Shown here in pieces: positions 8,951 to 17,679 of a DNA stretch of 64,000 nt. How positions within the stretch are numbered: the stretch's first letter is position 1; each line of letters opens with the position of its first letter. The position numbers and the translations under genes are program-made. The notes beneath the pieces are model-generated. The model had not been told where the DNA came from. It searched no databases and saw nothing but the letters and a program-made list of their open reading frames with translations. The DNA lies in the NCBI RefSeq assembly GCF_003999995.1, contig NZ_RJAD01000001.1:1054001-1118000 (forward strand), read 5' to 3'. The DNA is from Microbacterium sulfonylureivorans (GTDB lineage: Bacteria; Actinomycetota; Actinomycetes; Actinomycetales; Microbacteriaceae).

Positions 8951-9166
8951 TCAGGCCTCCGGGTACTGGAAGATGTCGTCGAGCCCCACGCCGAAGACGC
9001 GCGAGATCTGGAAGGCGAGCTCGAGGGTCGGTGAGTACCGGCCCTGCTCGATGGCGATGAGGGTCTGCCGGGTGACGCCGATCTGCTTCGCGAGCTCGGC
9101 CTGCGTGATGCCGGCGGCCTCGCGGACGGCGCGGATGGAGTTGGTGACCCTGGTCGGCTTGACCAT
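8951..9166 (-). CDS. Small Xre-family (YozG-like) transcriptional regulator
   Basis: This 71-residue protein consists almost wholly of one Xre helix-turn-helix: IRAVREAAGITQAELAKQIG, then VTRQTLIAIEQGRYSPTLEL, ending FGVGLDDIFQYP. The Q-x-L-A-x-x-x-G-V-x-R-Q-T pattern is typical of the short YozG group, which is commonly paired with a membrane protein. Here the upstream membrane gene stops within the ATG of this gene (TGATG), so expression is coupled. It is likely an autorepressor acting at the palindrome at 9613-9630. Confidence 0.9.
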   Translation of the reverse strand: MVKPTRVTNSIRAVREAAGITQAELAKQIGVTRQTLIAIEQGRYSPTLELAFQISRVFGVGLDDIFQYPEA

Positions 9167-9600
9167 CAGACGAGGCCCCGGCGGTAGGCGATGACGCTCG
9201 CGATCCCGCCGACGATGGTCGAGACGGCGAAGCCGTAGAACATCGTGTTGGCGATCCAGAACCAGTCGACCTCGAACGCGCACTCGATGATGACGCCGAG
9301 TCCGGCGATCACCATGAAGGCCTGCCCGACGCGGTTGCCCAGGTGCGCGATGTCGCGGTCGCGCTGGTCGGACTTTCCGACGCCCTCGGGATCGCCCATG
9401 CCCGCGATGATCCCCCACACGATGCTCACGACGATGGCGCCGACGATGCTGATGCCGATGGTCCACAGCATGATGGGCACCCAGTCGACGTCCGCGAGCG
9501 GCCCGCCCTGAGCCTGCTGCAGGATGATGACCGTGTAGACCGCGATCGTGATGACGCTCACGATGAGGCTCGACCAGAGGTTGCGCTCCTCGTAGACCAT
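9166..9600 (-). CDS. Four-helix membrane protein paired with the Xre regulator
   Basis: This 144-residue protein has four predicted transmembrane segments, at about residues 11-29, 43-66, 90-109 and 115-140. A charged loop DPEGVGKSDQRDRDIAHLGN separates the pairs. No enzymatic motif is visible. It stands first in a probable operon with the small Xre regulator. Regulator/membrane-protein pairs of this kind are widespread in Gram-positive bacteria, but the membrane protein's role is not established. Confidence 0.82.
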   Translation of the reverse strand: MVYEERNLWSSLIVSVITIAVYTVIILQQAQGGPLADVDWVPIMLWTIGISIVGAIVVSIVWGIIAGMGDPEGVGKSDQRDRDIAHLGNRVGQAFMVIAGLGVIIECAFEVDWFWIANTMFYGFAVSTIVGGIASVIAYRRGLV

Positions 9601-9612
9601 GATCCGCTCCGA

Positions 9613-9630
9613 TGTCTAGAATATTTGACA
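9613..9630 (-). promoter_or_regulatory. Palindromic operator over the -10 box of the membrane protein/Xre operon
   Basis: The plus strand reads TGTCTAGAATATTTGACA, an imperfect palindrome with perfect TGTC/GACA ends, in strikingly AT-rich surroundings. TATTCT (9623-9618 on the minus strand) inside it is a good -10 hexamer about 20 bases before the ATG at 9600. It is probably the autoregulatory site of the small Xre protein. Confidence 0.5.
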
Positions 9631-9771
9631 TGCCGAGCGTAGATCGCGCGGCGGCGAGTGTCAAGTTTTCTTTACACAGTTGTGCACATGCCGGTGAACT
9701 CCGAGCGGGGCTCGGCTTAGGATGCTCAGGCCGTCGGCGTCGACGGCGGCCCTCAGCATCCCGGAGTCCCC

Positions 9772-10617
9772 ATGCGAAAGCGCTGGATCGCGCTCATCGT
9801 CGTCGCGTCCGTCCTCGTCGTCGTCCTCGTCGGCGTCTACTGGGCGGGGCGCAGCCTCTTCCACATGCCCACCGCGAAAGGCGTCGACTCGGTCGTCGGC
9901 GAGATCGGGGGCGAGCGCGTGCTCGGCGTCTTCGCCCACCCCGACGACGAGCAGACCGTCAACGGACTGTTCTGGCGGGCGAAGCAGGATGACGGCGCCT
10001 ATACCGCGATGATCACGGCGACCGCGGGCGAGGCCGGGCACCAGGTGCCCGTCGTCGCCCGCCAGGAGGACCTGGGCATCGTCCGCACGGCCGAGGCGCT
10101 CAAGAACAGCTTCAACCTCGGTGTCGACGAGCACGAGGTCTGGGACTACCCCGACGGCGGAGTGCCCCTGGTCGACGAGGACGAGCTCGTCGACCGGCTC
10201 GTCGCGGCGATGAAGCGCATCGAACCCGACGTCGTCGTCGGCTTCTGGCCGGCGAGCGGCGCCACCGGCCACAAGGACCACATGGAGATGGGCCGCGTCA
10301 CCGAGCTGGCCATCGCGCAGCTGAAGGAGGAGGGCGGCGCGTACGACGGCCCCGACCACCTCGTCTACACGATCAGCCCGACCACCGCGCTGTCGCTGTT
10401 CGGAGGCGAGCAGGGGCAGCTGGTCGTCGAGAACCAGCCCGACCCCGAGTACGCGATGTCGGCCGAGACCGGCAAGAAGCACGAGGGGTGGGCGATCCAC
10501 GCGTCGCAGGAGGACTATCTGCAGTCGGCGTACGACCTGCCGGCGTGGCTGGTGTACCTGCTCTGGGACCAGGAGTTCTACCACGTGCGCGATCTCGCGG
10601 CCGACCCGATCGAGTAG
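9772..10617 (+). CDS. PIG-L family deacetylase with N-terminal membrane anchor
   Basis: This 281-residue protein has a hydrophobic N-terminal helix (residues 6-26) that would anchor it facing outward. A LmbE/PIG-L domain follows: AHPDDE at 55-60 supplies zinc ligands and the general base, and TGHKDHMEMG near 160 supplies the second histidine. Such zinc enzymes remove acetyl groups from N-acetylglucosamine-type sugars. The anchor suggests an envelope glycan substrate rather than mycothiol synthesis, whose enzyme is cytosolic. TAGGAT at 9718-9723 is a possible -10 box about 50 bases upstream. Confidence 0.88.
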   Translation: MRKRWIALIVVASVLVVVLVGVYWAGRSLFHMPTAKGVDSVVGEIGGERVLGVFAHPDDEQTVNGLFWRAKQDDGAYTAMITATAGEAGHQVPVVARQEDLGIVRTAEALKNSFNLGVDEHEVWDYPDGGVPLVDEDELVDRLVAAMKRIEPDVVVGFWPASGATGHKDHMEMGRVTELAIAQLKEEGGAYDGPDHLVYTISPTTALSLFGGEQGQLVVENQPDPEYAMSAETGKKHEGWAIHASQEDYLQSAYDLPAWLVYLLWDQEFYHVRDLAADPIE

Positions 10618-10645
10618 CGCGGACGCCGCGCACTAGGCTCCCGCC

Positions 10646-10816
10646 ATGGATCCCCTCACCTCGCTCTTCGCCACCGTCGTCATCGGAGCGATCGCCTTCT
10701 ACGTCCTGTACCTCGTCGTGCGGGCCGCCGTGCTCAACGCCTTGCGCACGCACCGCGCCGAGGTGAACGCTCCGGCGCCCGAGCCCGTCACGCACCTCGA
10801 CGCGGACGGGCTCTAG
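10646..10816 (+). CDS. 56-residue single-pass membrane protein
   Basis: A short reading frame starts at ATG 10646 and ends at TAG 10814-10816. It encodes a hydrophobic helix (about residues 7-29, TVVIGAIAFYVLYLVVRAAVL) followed by a polar tail ending HLDADGL. TAGGCT (10634-10639) lies six bases before the ATG, the arrangement seen at other predicted leaderless genes in this window, which supports it as real. It is convergent with putA at a ten-base distance. No function can be assigned. Confidence 0.65.
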   Translation: MDPLTSLFATVVIGAIAFYVLYLVVRAAVLNALRTHRAEVNAPAPEPVTHLDADGL

Positions 10817-10826
10817 GCGGCGGTCG

Positions 10827-13800
10827 TCAGATCACGTCCTCCGACCACGCGTCGGGGTTGCCGAAGCGGTGCGCGGTGATCGTGATCGACTGCTCGTGCA
10901 GGAACGGCAGCAGTTCGAGGCGTCCGGCCGTCGTCACCTCGTTGTCGTAGACCGCGAGGTCGGGGTCTCCCCCGACGGCGACGGACAGCGCCCGGTGCAG
11001 CGCCGCCACCGACTCGCGCGAGCCGATGAGGCGCACCCGCGAGGGACGTGCACCGGATGCCTCGGCCGCCGCCGCGGCCACGAGATCGGGCGCCGGCGCG
11101 GCGACCCGCTGGAGCCACTGATCGTCGCTCTCGACGTAGACGGCCACATCGAGGTCGCTGAGCGCGCGCCGCACGGCCGCCGGGAGTCCGACCGGAGCAC
11201 TCAGGGTGAGCGCCGAACCGGCGCGGATGCCGGCGATCGCCACGCGAAGCACGGACTGCCAGGACGCGTCGGCGGTGGCGCGGAGCGCGACCTCGGCGAT
11301 CGGCCGATAGCGGAAGAGGTTGCGCTCGACGCCGAGGGACGAGACATCCTTCACCTGTCCGAACTCGCGGTCCCACGCGATCGCATCCGACAGCGCGGCG
11401 CGGCGCAGCCACTCGAACGACTCGTAGTCGAGCGAAGGCTGGGCCGCCTCGATGACCGAGGTGATGCGCGAGTCGAGTCCGCGGAGGTGGAGTGTGGCCG
11501 ACGAGGCCGCGCCCGAGGTCGCTCGCCACGAGCCGAGCCCGACGAGGTAGTTCGGCCCGCCCGCCTTGGTGCCGGCGCCGACCGACGAGCGCTTCCAGCC
11601 GCCGAACGGCTGGCGCTGCACGATCGCGCCCGTGATCCCGCGGTTGACGTAGAGGTTGCCCGCCTCGACCCGGTCGAGCCACACGGCGAGATCGTCGGGG
11701 TTCTGGGTGTACAGGCCGGCGGTGAGGCCGTATGCGACGGCGTTCTGCAGTTCGATCGCGTGCGCGAGCGAGGTGGCGTGCATGACGCCGAGGACCGGTC
11801 CGAAGAACTCCTCGTGGTGGAAGCGCGACCCCGGCATGACACCGGTGCGGATGCCGGGACGCCACATTCGGCCGGCGAATTCCGGTCCGGCGTCGACCGG
11901 CTTCGGCTCGACGAGCCACTTCTCGCCCTCGTCGAGGGTCGTGAGGGCCCACTCGAGCTTGCCGCGCGGCGGCTCGACGACCGGGCCGACCTCGGACAGC
12001 GGGTCGGTCGGCGATCCGACGCGGAGCGACTCGGCGGCGTCGACCAGCTGACGCGCGAACCGCTTGGAGTGTCCGACCGGGCCGACCAGGATCGCGAGCG
12101 AAGCCGCGGAGCACTTCTGCCCCGCGTGGCCGAATGCGCTCTTGATGAGGTCGGATGCCGCAAGGTCGAGGTCGGCCGACGGCATGACGATCATGGCGTT
12201 CTTGCCGCTGGTCTCGGCCAGGAGCGGCAGCTCGGGCCGCCACGAGCGGAACAGCGCCGCCGTCTCGAACGAGCCGGTGAGGATCACACGGTCGACCGAG
12301 GGGTGCGAGACGAGCGCCTGTCCGAGGCCGCCCTCGTCGATGTCGACCAGAGCGAGGACCTCTCGGGGGATGCCCGCCTCCCACAGCGCCTCGGCGACGA
12401 CGGCCGCGCAGCGGCGCGCCTGCGGCGCGGGCTTGAAGACGACGCCCGAACCCGCGGCGAGCGCGGCGAGCACGCCGCCCGCCGGGATGGCCACCGGGAA
12501 GTTCCACGGCGGGGTGACGACAGTCAGCTTCGCAGGCTCGAACACCGCCCCGCTCACGCGATCGAGCTCGCGCGCGGTCGCGGCGTAGTAGTTGGCGAAG
12601 TCGACGGCCTCGCTGACCTCGACGTCGGCCTCGGCGAAGATCTTGCCGGTCTCGGACGCGGCGACCTCGATCAGCTCGCCCCGGCGGGCCTCCAGCGCAC
12701 GGGCGGCGGCGGCGAGCACGGCGCCGCGCTCGGCAGCGGGCTTCGCACCCCAGCCGGTCGCGGCATCCGTCACCGTCCGCACGACGGCCTCGAGCGACTC
12801 GATGTCGTCGATGCGCGCGGCGACGATCGTCGCGTCGCCGGCGCGCGACGTGTGGATGCGCCCGAGGATGCGCCGTGCCCACGCCCGGTTCGCGGGCAGC
12901 GCGGGGTCGGTGTCGGCCGCGTTGCGGAAGCCCGGTGCGCCGAGCGCGCGCTCGACGCCCTCGCGGGGAGCGAACACCGCGGTCTCGACGAAGGCCTCGC
13001 CTCCGAAGAGCTGCTCCTCGGCCGACGGGGCGATCGGCGAGGTCTCGGCGGGGTCGGACGCTGCGGAGCGGGCGATGCCGATCACGGCCTGCGTGAGGCC
13101 GGCATCGTCGGCGACAGGACCGGTCCCCCGGAGACGGGCGCGGCTCATCGGCGCCTCGATGGGGGCCGCAGCACGGTCCTGCGTGCGGTTCGGTCCCGTC
13201 GCGAGCGCGGGGTCGGCCGCGCGGGCGAGCGAGGCGAGGAAGCGGTCGCGCTCACGGTCGAACATCGCGGGAACGTCGGCGAGCTCGAACGCCGCGGAGA
13301 GGAAGTTGTCGCTCGACGCGTTCTCCTCGAGCCGGCGGACGAGGTAGCTGATCGCGACGTCGAACTCGTCCGGGCGCACGACGGGCACGTAGAGCAGCAC
13401 ATGGCCGACCTCGCGGGCGACCGCGGCGACCTGGCCCTGCGCCATGCCGAGGAGCATCTCGAACTCGATGTTCTCGCGTGCACCGGTCTCACCCGCGAGC
13501 AGCCAGGCGTACGCGATGTCGAACAGGTTGTGCCCCGCGACACCGATGCGCACGGCGACGGCGTTCTCGAGACGCAGGGCGAAGTCGAGGCAGCGGATGT
13601 AGTTGGCGTCGGAGTCGACCTTGGCGTCGTAGGTCGCGAGCGACCAGTCGTGCATGACCGCGTCGACGCGCTCCATGGCGAGGTTCGCGCCCTTGACGAG
13701 CCGCACCTTGATGCGCGCGCCGCCGGTCGACACCCTCTGCTTCGCCCACGCGGTGAGCTGCTGGAGCGCGGGGAGCGCGTCGGGCAGGTACGCCTGGAGC

Positions 13801-14576
13801 ACGATGCCGGCCTCGAGCCCGCGCAGGCGCGGGTCTTCGAGGATCTTCGTGAACACCGCGATCGTCAGGTCGAGGTCGCGGTACTCCTCCATGTCGAGGT
13901 TGATGAAGGTGCCGTCGGTGGCCGCCGTCAGGTAGAGCGGCGTGAGGCGCTCGACGACCTTGGCGACGACCTCGTCGAAGGCCCACATCGAGATGTGGCT
14001 GGCGATCGCCGAGACCTTCACCGAGACGTAGTCGACGTCGTCGCGACGGATGAGCTCGTGGATGCCCTCGAGCCTCCGGAGCGCCTCCTGTTCGCCGAGG
14101 ACGGCTTCGCCGAGCAGATTGAGGTTCAGCTTGGCCCCGGACTCGCGGATCGCCGCGATCGCCGGGCCGAGCTTGTCGGGGCGGGCGTCGACGACGAGGT
14201 GGCCGACCATCTCGCGAAGCACGCGGCGCGCGATGGGGACGACGGGCGAGGGCAGCACCGGCGCGACGGCTCCGCCGACGCGCACGGCGCCGCGCAGGTA
14301 CCAGGGCAGGAACCCCGGCACGAGCGGGGCGACACGGCTCAGATTGGATGCCGCGGCCGTCAGGCTCTCGGGCCGCATCACGCCGTCGACGAAGCCGATC
14401 GTGAAGGGGAGTCCGTTGGGGTCTTTCAGGACGCCGGCGAGTCGCTCGGCGGCGGGGTCCACGTCGACCTCGGCGCTCTCGGTGGTCCACCGCTGCGCCA
14501 GCACCACGGCGCGCGCAGCGAGATCATCGCCGGCTGCCGTGAGGTCGGTGTCCCCCTGATAAGGGTCGGTCACCAT
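10827..14576 (-). CDS. putA: Bifunctional proline dehydrogenase / L-glutamate-gamma-semialdehyde dehydrogenase
   Basis: This 1249-residue protein carries a proline dehydrogenase barrel in its N-terminal half (DYVSVKVSAIASHI, INLDMEEYRDLDLT, RLVKGAN, EFEMLLGMAQG) and an aldehyde dehydrogenase domain from about 580 to 1050 (VVTPPWNFPVAIPAGG, catalytic Glu in LLAETSGKNA, catalytic Cys in GHAGQKCSAAS). A C-terminal extension of about 180 residues resembles the degenerate ALDH-like tail of longer PutA proteins. There is no N-terminal ribbon-helix-helix, so it should not autoregulate. It oxidises proline to glutamate through pyrroline-5-carboxylate and can also accept the semialdehyde made by RocD. 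TAGGCT (14589-14584) seven bases before the ATG suggests a leaderless mRNA. Confidence 0.95.
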   Translation of the reverse strand: MVTDPYQGDTDLTAAGDDLAARAVVLAQRWTTESAEVDVDPAAERLAGVLKDPNGLPFTIGFVDGVMRPESLTAAASNLSRVAPLVPGFLPWYLRGAVRVGGAVAPVLPSPVVPIARRVLREMVGHLVVDARPDKLGPAIAAIRESGAKLNLNLLGEAVLGEQEALRRLEGIHELIRRDDVDYVSVKVSAIASHISMWAFDEVVAKVVERLTPLYLTAATDGTFINLDMEEYRDLDLTIAVFTKILEDPRLRGLEAGIVLQAYLPDALPALQQLTAWAKQRVSTGGARIKVRLVKGANLAMERVDAVMHDWSLATYDAKVDSDANYIRCLDFALRLENAVAVRIGVAGHNLFDIAYAWLLAGETGARENIEFEMLLGMAQGQVAAVAREVGHVLLYVPVVRPDEFDVAISYLVRRLEENASSDNFLSAAFELADVPAMFDRERDRFLASLARAADPALATGPNRTQDRAAAPIEAPMSRARLRGTGPVADDAGLTQAVIGIARSAASDPAETSPIAPSAEEQLFGGEAFVETAVFAPREGVERALGAPGFRNAADTDPALPANRAWARRILGRIHTSRAGDATIVAARIDDIESLEAVVRTVTDAATGWGAKPAAERGAVLAAAARALEARRGELIEVAASETGKIFAEADVEVSEAVDFANYYAATARELDRVSGAVFEPAKLTVVTPPWNFPVAIPAGGVLAALAAGSGVVFKPAPQARRCAAVVAEALWEAGIPREVLALVDIDEGGLGQALVSHPSVDRVILTGSFETAALFRSWRPELPLLAETSGKNAMIVMPSADLDLAASDLIKSAFGHAGQKCSAASLAILVGPVGHSKRFARQLVDAAESLRVGSPTDPLSEVGPVVEPPRGKLEWALTTLDEGEKWLVEPKPVDAGPEFAGRMWRPGIRTGVMPGSRFHHEEFFGPVLGVMHATSLAHAIELQNAVAYGLTAGLYTQNPDDLAVWLDRVEAGNLYVNRGITGAIVQRQPFGGWKRSSVGAGTKAGGPNYLVGLGSWRATSGAASSATLHLRGLDSRITSVIEAAQPSLDYESFEWLRRAALSDAIAWDREFGQVKDVSSLGVERNLFRYRPIAEVALRATADASWQSVLRVAIAGIRAGSALTLSAPVGLPAAVRRALSDLDVAVYVESDDQWLQRVAAPAPDLVAAAAAEASGARPSRVRLIGSRESVAALHRALSVAVGGDPDLAVYDNEVTTAGRLELLPFLHEQSITITAHRFGNPDAWSEDVI

Positions 14577-14657
14577 GCCGTCAAGCCTAGAGCCGCGCGC
14601 GCGGCGAGACATCCATGCCTGTGCACGGATGTCTCGCCGGGCAGACGTCGGCGCGGA

Positions 14658-15332
14658 TCAGGCCGGGTCGCGGCGCGTCGCCGGCGGCACGGCGCCGTCG
14701 TCGACGCTGCTGTCGACGCTCGCGTCGGTCGCCCACGCCGGCGGTCGGGTGATCGCGGGCTCCTCGTGGTGCGCGGTGTCGTGACGGGCGTCGGCGGCGT
14801 CTCGACCGAGCACGCCGTCGGGCGCCGCCGGGACTCCATCGCGGCCCGCCGCACGCTCATCCCGGTGGGCTGCGTCGGCGTGCTGGGCGGCGTCGGCGTG
14901 CGCGACGCGGTCGTCGTGCGCGACGGCGTGGTCGTCTGCGGCGGCGGGGGTCACGTACGGGTCGACCTCGTCGGCCTTGCGCAGCGTCTCCTGCTGCTCG
15001 GCCCGACGCTCCATCGCCTCGGACTCGTGCTCGCCGACGCTGTCGGCGAGGCGGCGCGCGTCGACGTCGGCCTGCGCCGCCTGCGCCTGCGCCTGCTGCG
15101 CGGCCGCGGCGGCGGATGCGGCATCCGCCCGCGTCTGCGCGGCACGGGCCTCGCTCTCGCGCGCAGCCAGTTCGGTCTCGCGCGCCTCGGCGCGGAGCTT
15201 CTGCGCCTTGTCGTGCTCGGCGCGACGCTTCTGCTCCGCGCGGCCGCGCGCGGTGAGCGCGAGCGCGACGACGACGATGATCGCGACGACGAGGACGCCG
15301 ACGATGATCCAGATCAGGGCAGCGGTATCCAT
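14658..15332 (-). CDS. Single-pass membrane protein with long alanine-rich coiled coil
   Basis: This 224-residue protein has one transmembrane helix (residues about 6-27, IWIIVGVLVVAIIVVVALAL). A charged Ala/Glu/Arg/Gln-rich segment (about 30-125) that should form a coiled coil follows, then an acidic, His-rich and Pro-rich tail predicted to be disordered. The ATG follows GGAGGAG by about seven bases; the upstream continuation of the frame lacks a ribosome site. No recognised domain or function; similar proteins are commonly annotated as hypothetical in actinobacteria. Confidence 0.75.
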   Translation of the reverse strand: MDTAALIWIIVGVLVVAIIVVVALALTARGRAEQKRRAEHDKAQKLRAEARETELAARESEARAAQTRADAASAAAAAQQAQAQAAQADVDARRLADSVGEHESEAMERRAEQQETLRKADEVDPYVTPAAADDHAVAHDDRVAHADAAQHADAAHRDERAAGRDGVPAAPDGVLGRDAADARHDTAHHEEPAITRPPAWATDASVDSSVDDGAVPPATRRDPA

Positions 15333-15428
15333 GGGGTCTCCTCCTCCGTGCGCGGGGCGGGGGGGTGCCCTGCGCACTCCTGCACGAAACCCGATCGGAT
15401 GCCTCGCTGCAAAGCCCTTGCGTGCGGA

Positions 15429-15449
15429 GCCGCCGTCCGGTACGGCGGC
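15429..15449. promoter_or_regulatory. Strong hairpin in the divergent intergenic region
   Basis: GCCGCCGT and ACGGCGGC form a perfect eight-base stem with a five-base loop. It lies between two divergent genes (starts at 15332 and 15527), so it is not a terminator in an obvious position. It may be a binding site or a 5' leader structure. Confidence 0.35.
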
Positions 15450-15526
15450 CCGGGAAAAGCGCGGGATGATCGGGCTCTTCCGTGGCGATCGTTGCCTCAC
15501 GGCGGGTACTGGGAGAGGGTGGAGGG

Positions 15527-16957
15527 ATGGGGACGAAACGTTTCGGGGGGATCGCCGCGCTGGCGGGAGGCATCGTGGTCGTCGGGGTCGTGACATCGAC
15601 GATCGCGGTCAACACCGCCATCGCCGCGCCGGGCGACACCATCGGGCCGATCAACCCCGTCACCCAGCCGCTCGCCGGGCACCCGGCCAACAGCGGGTTC
15701 CTCGTCGTCGTCGAGGAGGACGTCCAGCTCAACGCGGACGAGGCCGAGGGCACACTCGCCCTCGGAGGTGACCTCACCTTCAACAGCGCGTACAACCTGA
15801 TCGGGACGCGGCCGACCATCACCGTGCCGGGCGATGCCTCGCACATCACCCTCTTCGTCGGCGGCGGCATGGTCTGGCCCGACAACACCGGCCTGACCCT
15901 TCGGCTCCTCGGTGGGACGGGCTTCGCCAAGATCGCCGACACCGGCACGTACGACGTGGCGCCGGTCCCCGACGGCCAGAGCTTCCGGATCGTCCCGCCC
16001 GGCGGCGGCTTCGACACGCAGCCCCGCATCGAGGGGACCGTCCCGCAGTCGGCCGCGTCCATCGAGGCGCCGGTCCCGAGCGACCTCCTCGACATCGCTG
16101 CGGCGTTCGAGCTCTACCGCGGCACGTCGGCGCTGCTCGGCAGCTGCACCCCGACGATCGACGTGATCCCGCGCGACGGCGGCGCGGCCATCCCCAGCCC
16201 GTTCCCGCCGGGAACCAACGGACGCATCACGCTCGTGCCGGGTCAGACGAACGTCCTGAACATCGCTGCGGCGGATCTCGAGTCCCTGGCCGAGCTCACC
16301 TTCACGACGGCGCCCACCGCGGCCACGCCGCTCCTCGTCAACGTCACCGGCGACTTCGCGGGCTCGATGCCCAACAGCGCCGGCATCGGCAGCGGCGCCG
16401 CCCCCTTCATCCTCTGGAACTTCGTCGACGCGACCTCCGTCGTCGTCACCGGCGGCGACAGCCTGGAGGGCACGATCTACGCTCCCCGCGCGCTCGTCAA
16501 CTGGCAGGTGACGCAGAACGTCGAGGGCAACGTCATCGCGAACTCGCTCATCCACGGGATGCCTGCGGCCGTGCCGGTGGGGACGCCGCGCGAGATCCAC
16601 GACTTCCCCTTCGCGGCCGAGCTCACGTGCATCGAGGACGGCGACGTGACTCCGACGCCGACGATCACCCCGACCCCGACGATCACCCCGACGATCACAC
16701 CGACACCGACCCCGACGATCACCCCCACGCCCACCGGATCGCCCACCCTCATCACGCCGACGCCGGAGGAGCCCACCGACACCGGATCGCCGACCGACCC
16801 GCAGTCGCCGTCGTCCACCGTCGGAAGCGGACTGCCGGCGACCGGCGGCGGCGATCCCGGCATGCTGCCCCTCATCGCGGGCATCACCCTCGGCGCAGGG
16901 TCGCTTCTGCTCGCAGCCGACACGCTCATCCGCGCACGACGCCGGCGCCGGGTCTAG
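15527..16957 (+). CDS. Choice-of-anchor A family surface protein with LPXTG-type sorting signal
   Basis: This 476-residue exported protein starts with a signal peptide (about residues 1-33, ending TAIAAP). A choice-of-anchor A domain (about 40-360) follows, typified by LALGGDLTFNSAYN, FVDATSVVVTGGDSLEGTIYAP and VEGNVIANSL. Residues about 375-403 are a Thr-Pro repeat, a likely cell-wall spacer. The C-terminus has LPATG (436-440), a hydrophobic helix and RARRRRR, a complete sortase sorting signal. It is therefore expected to be covalently bound to the cell wall. The ATG is preceded by GGAGGG. No sortase gene lies in this window. Confidence 0.88.
   Translation: MGTKRFGGIAALAGGIVVVGVVTSTIAVNTAIAAPGDTIGPINPVTQPLAGHPANSGFLVVVEEDVQLNADEAEGTLALGGDLTFNSAYNLIGTRPTITVPGDASHITLFVGGGMVWPDNTGLTLRLLGGTGFAKIADTGTYDVAPVPDGQSFRIVPPGGGFDTQPRIEGTVPQSAASIEAPVPSDLLDIAAAFELYRGTSALLGSCTPTIDVIPRDGGAAIPSPFPPGTNGRITLVPGQTNVLNIAAADLESLAELTFTTAPTAATPLLVNVTGDFAGSMPNSAGIGSGAAPFILWNFVDATSVVVTGGDSLEGTIYAPRALVNWQVTQNVEGNVIANSLIHGMPAAVPVGTPREIHDFPFAAELTCIEDGDVTPTPTITPTPTITPTITPTPTPTITPTPTGSPTLITPTPEEPTDTGSPTDPQSPSSTVGSGLPATGGGDPGMLPLIAGITLGAGSLLLAADTLIRARRRRRV
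16649..16735 (+). repeat. In-frame Thr-Pro coding repeat
   Basis: Tandem units based on CCGACGATCACC and CCGACCCCGACG encode TP and TI/TP dipeptides in the spacer region of the anchor A protein. It is a low-complexity region likely to vary in length between strains. Confidence 0.8.
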
Positions 16958-16964
16958 CGGGAGG

Positions 16965-17525
16965 TCAGTTCCAGACGCTCGGAGCCTCCGCGCGGCTCGG
17001 AGGCAGAGCGGATGCCGCGGCCCAGTCGTGCACCCACGGATCGACCTCCGGGATGCCGTCCGGATACCCGACCGCGCCGAACAGCTCCTCGTGCGACAGC
17101 GTGCCACCGCTGCGCTTCATCATGCGGGCGCGGACGATCACCCGGGCGTACACCTCTCCGCCGACGACGGCGCGATGCTCGAGGTACACGGCCTTGTCGT
17201 CGTGCCCGACCATGCGCGACTCGACGTCGAAGCGCTGCCACAGCTCGAGGGACTTCCGGAAGGTCACCGTCTCGCTCGACACGACGGCATACCACCCACG
17301 GCTCTTCATGACGTCCCAGAGACCGGTGCGCACGAGCAGATCCCAGCGGCCGAGATCGAACAGCGACAGGTACCGGCCGTTGTTCATGTGCAGCAGGATG
17401 TCGATGTCGGTCGGCAGCGTGGTCAGCCGGATCCGTCCGACACCGGCGGGTCCGAGGCGCCCTTCTCGACGGACGCGCCGGCGCGCGGTCAGCATCACGA
17501 GCAGGGTCCGCCAGATCACGTTCAC
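16965..17525 (-). CDS. Thioesterase-like hotdog-fold protein
   Basis: This 186-residue protein contains the hotdog/4HBT-type pattern LPTDIDILLHMNNGRYLSLF, in which the D-x-x-x-HMNNG segment matches the acyl-CoA thioesterase active-site helix of the 4HBT_2 and THEM6 families. FRKSLELWQRFDVESRMVG and YLEHRAVV strands follow. It probably hydrolyses acyl-CoA or another acyl thioester. The GTG at 17525 was chosen because TACCAT (17539-17534) precedes it by eight bases; longer frames would run into the promoter of the divergent GNAT gene. Confidence 0.82.
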   Translation of the reverse strand: MNVIWRTLLVMLTARRRVRREGRLGPAGVGRIRLTTLPTDIDILLHMNNGRYLSLFDLGRWDLLVRTGLWDVMKSRGWYAVVSSETVTFRKSLELWQRFDVESRMVGHDDKAVYLEHRAVVGGEVYARVIVRARMMKRSGGTLSHEELFGAVGYPDGIPEVDPWVHDWAAASALPPSRAEAPSVWN

Positions 17526-17679
17526 GGGGAGCGATGGTAGCGATCCGCGCTCGGATCCGACATTCGGTTGTCGGGTTCCGACAGGACGGGGCGCGGCATC
17601 CGCTCGTCTCGACACGCCCGATCCACAGCCGTCGTCCGGTCGATTTCTCCTCACGCGAGGGCGAGCGTAGAGTCTGGCC

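Noticed and set aside
15534..15545. CGAAACGTTTCG palindrome as a LacI operator
   Set aside because: It lies within codons 3-7 of the anchor A protein, downstream of the start codon, and no matching promoter element is near.
10869..15593. Very long open frame on the plus strand (over 1500 codons) opposite putA
   Set aside because: It is antisense to a clearly conserved enzyme, is Arg/Asp/His-rich and has no recognisable domain; such frames arise from the GC-rich third codon position.
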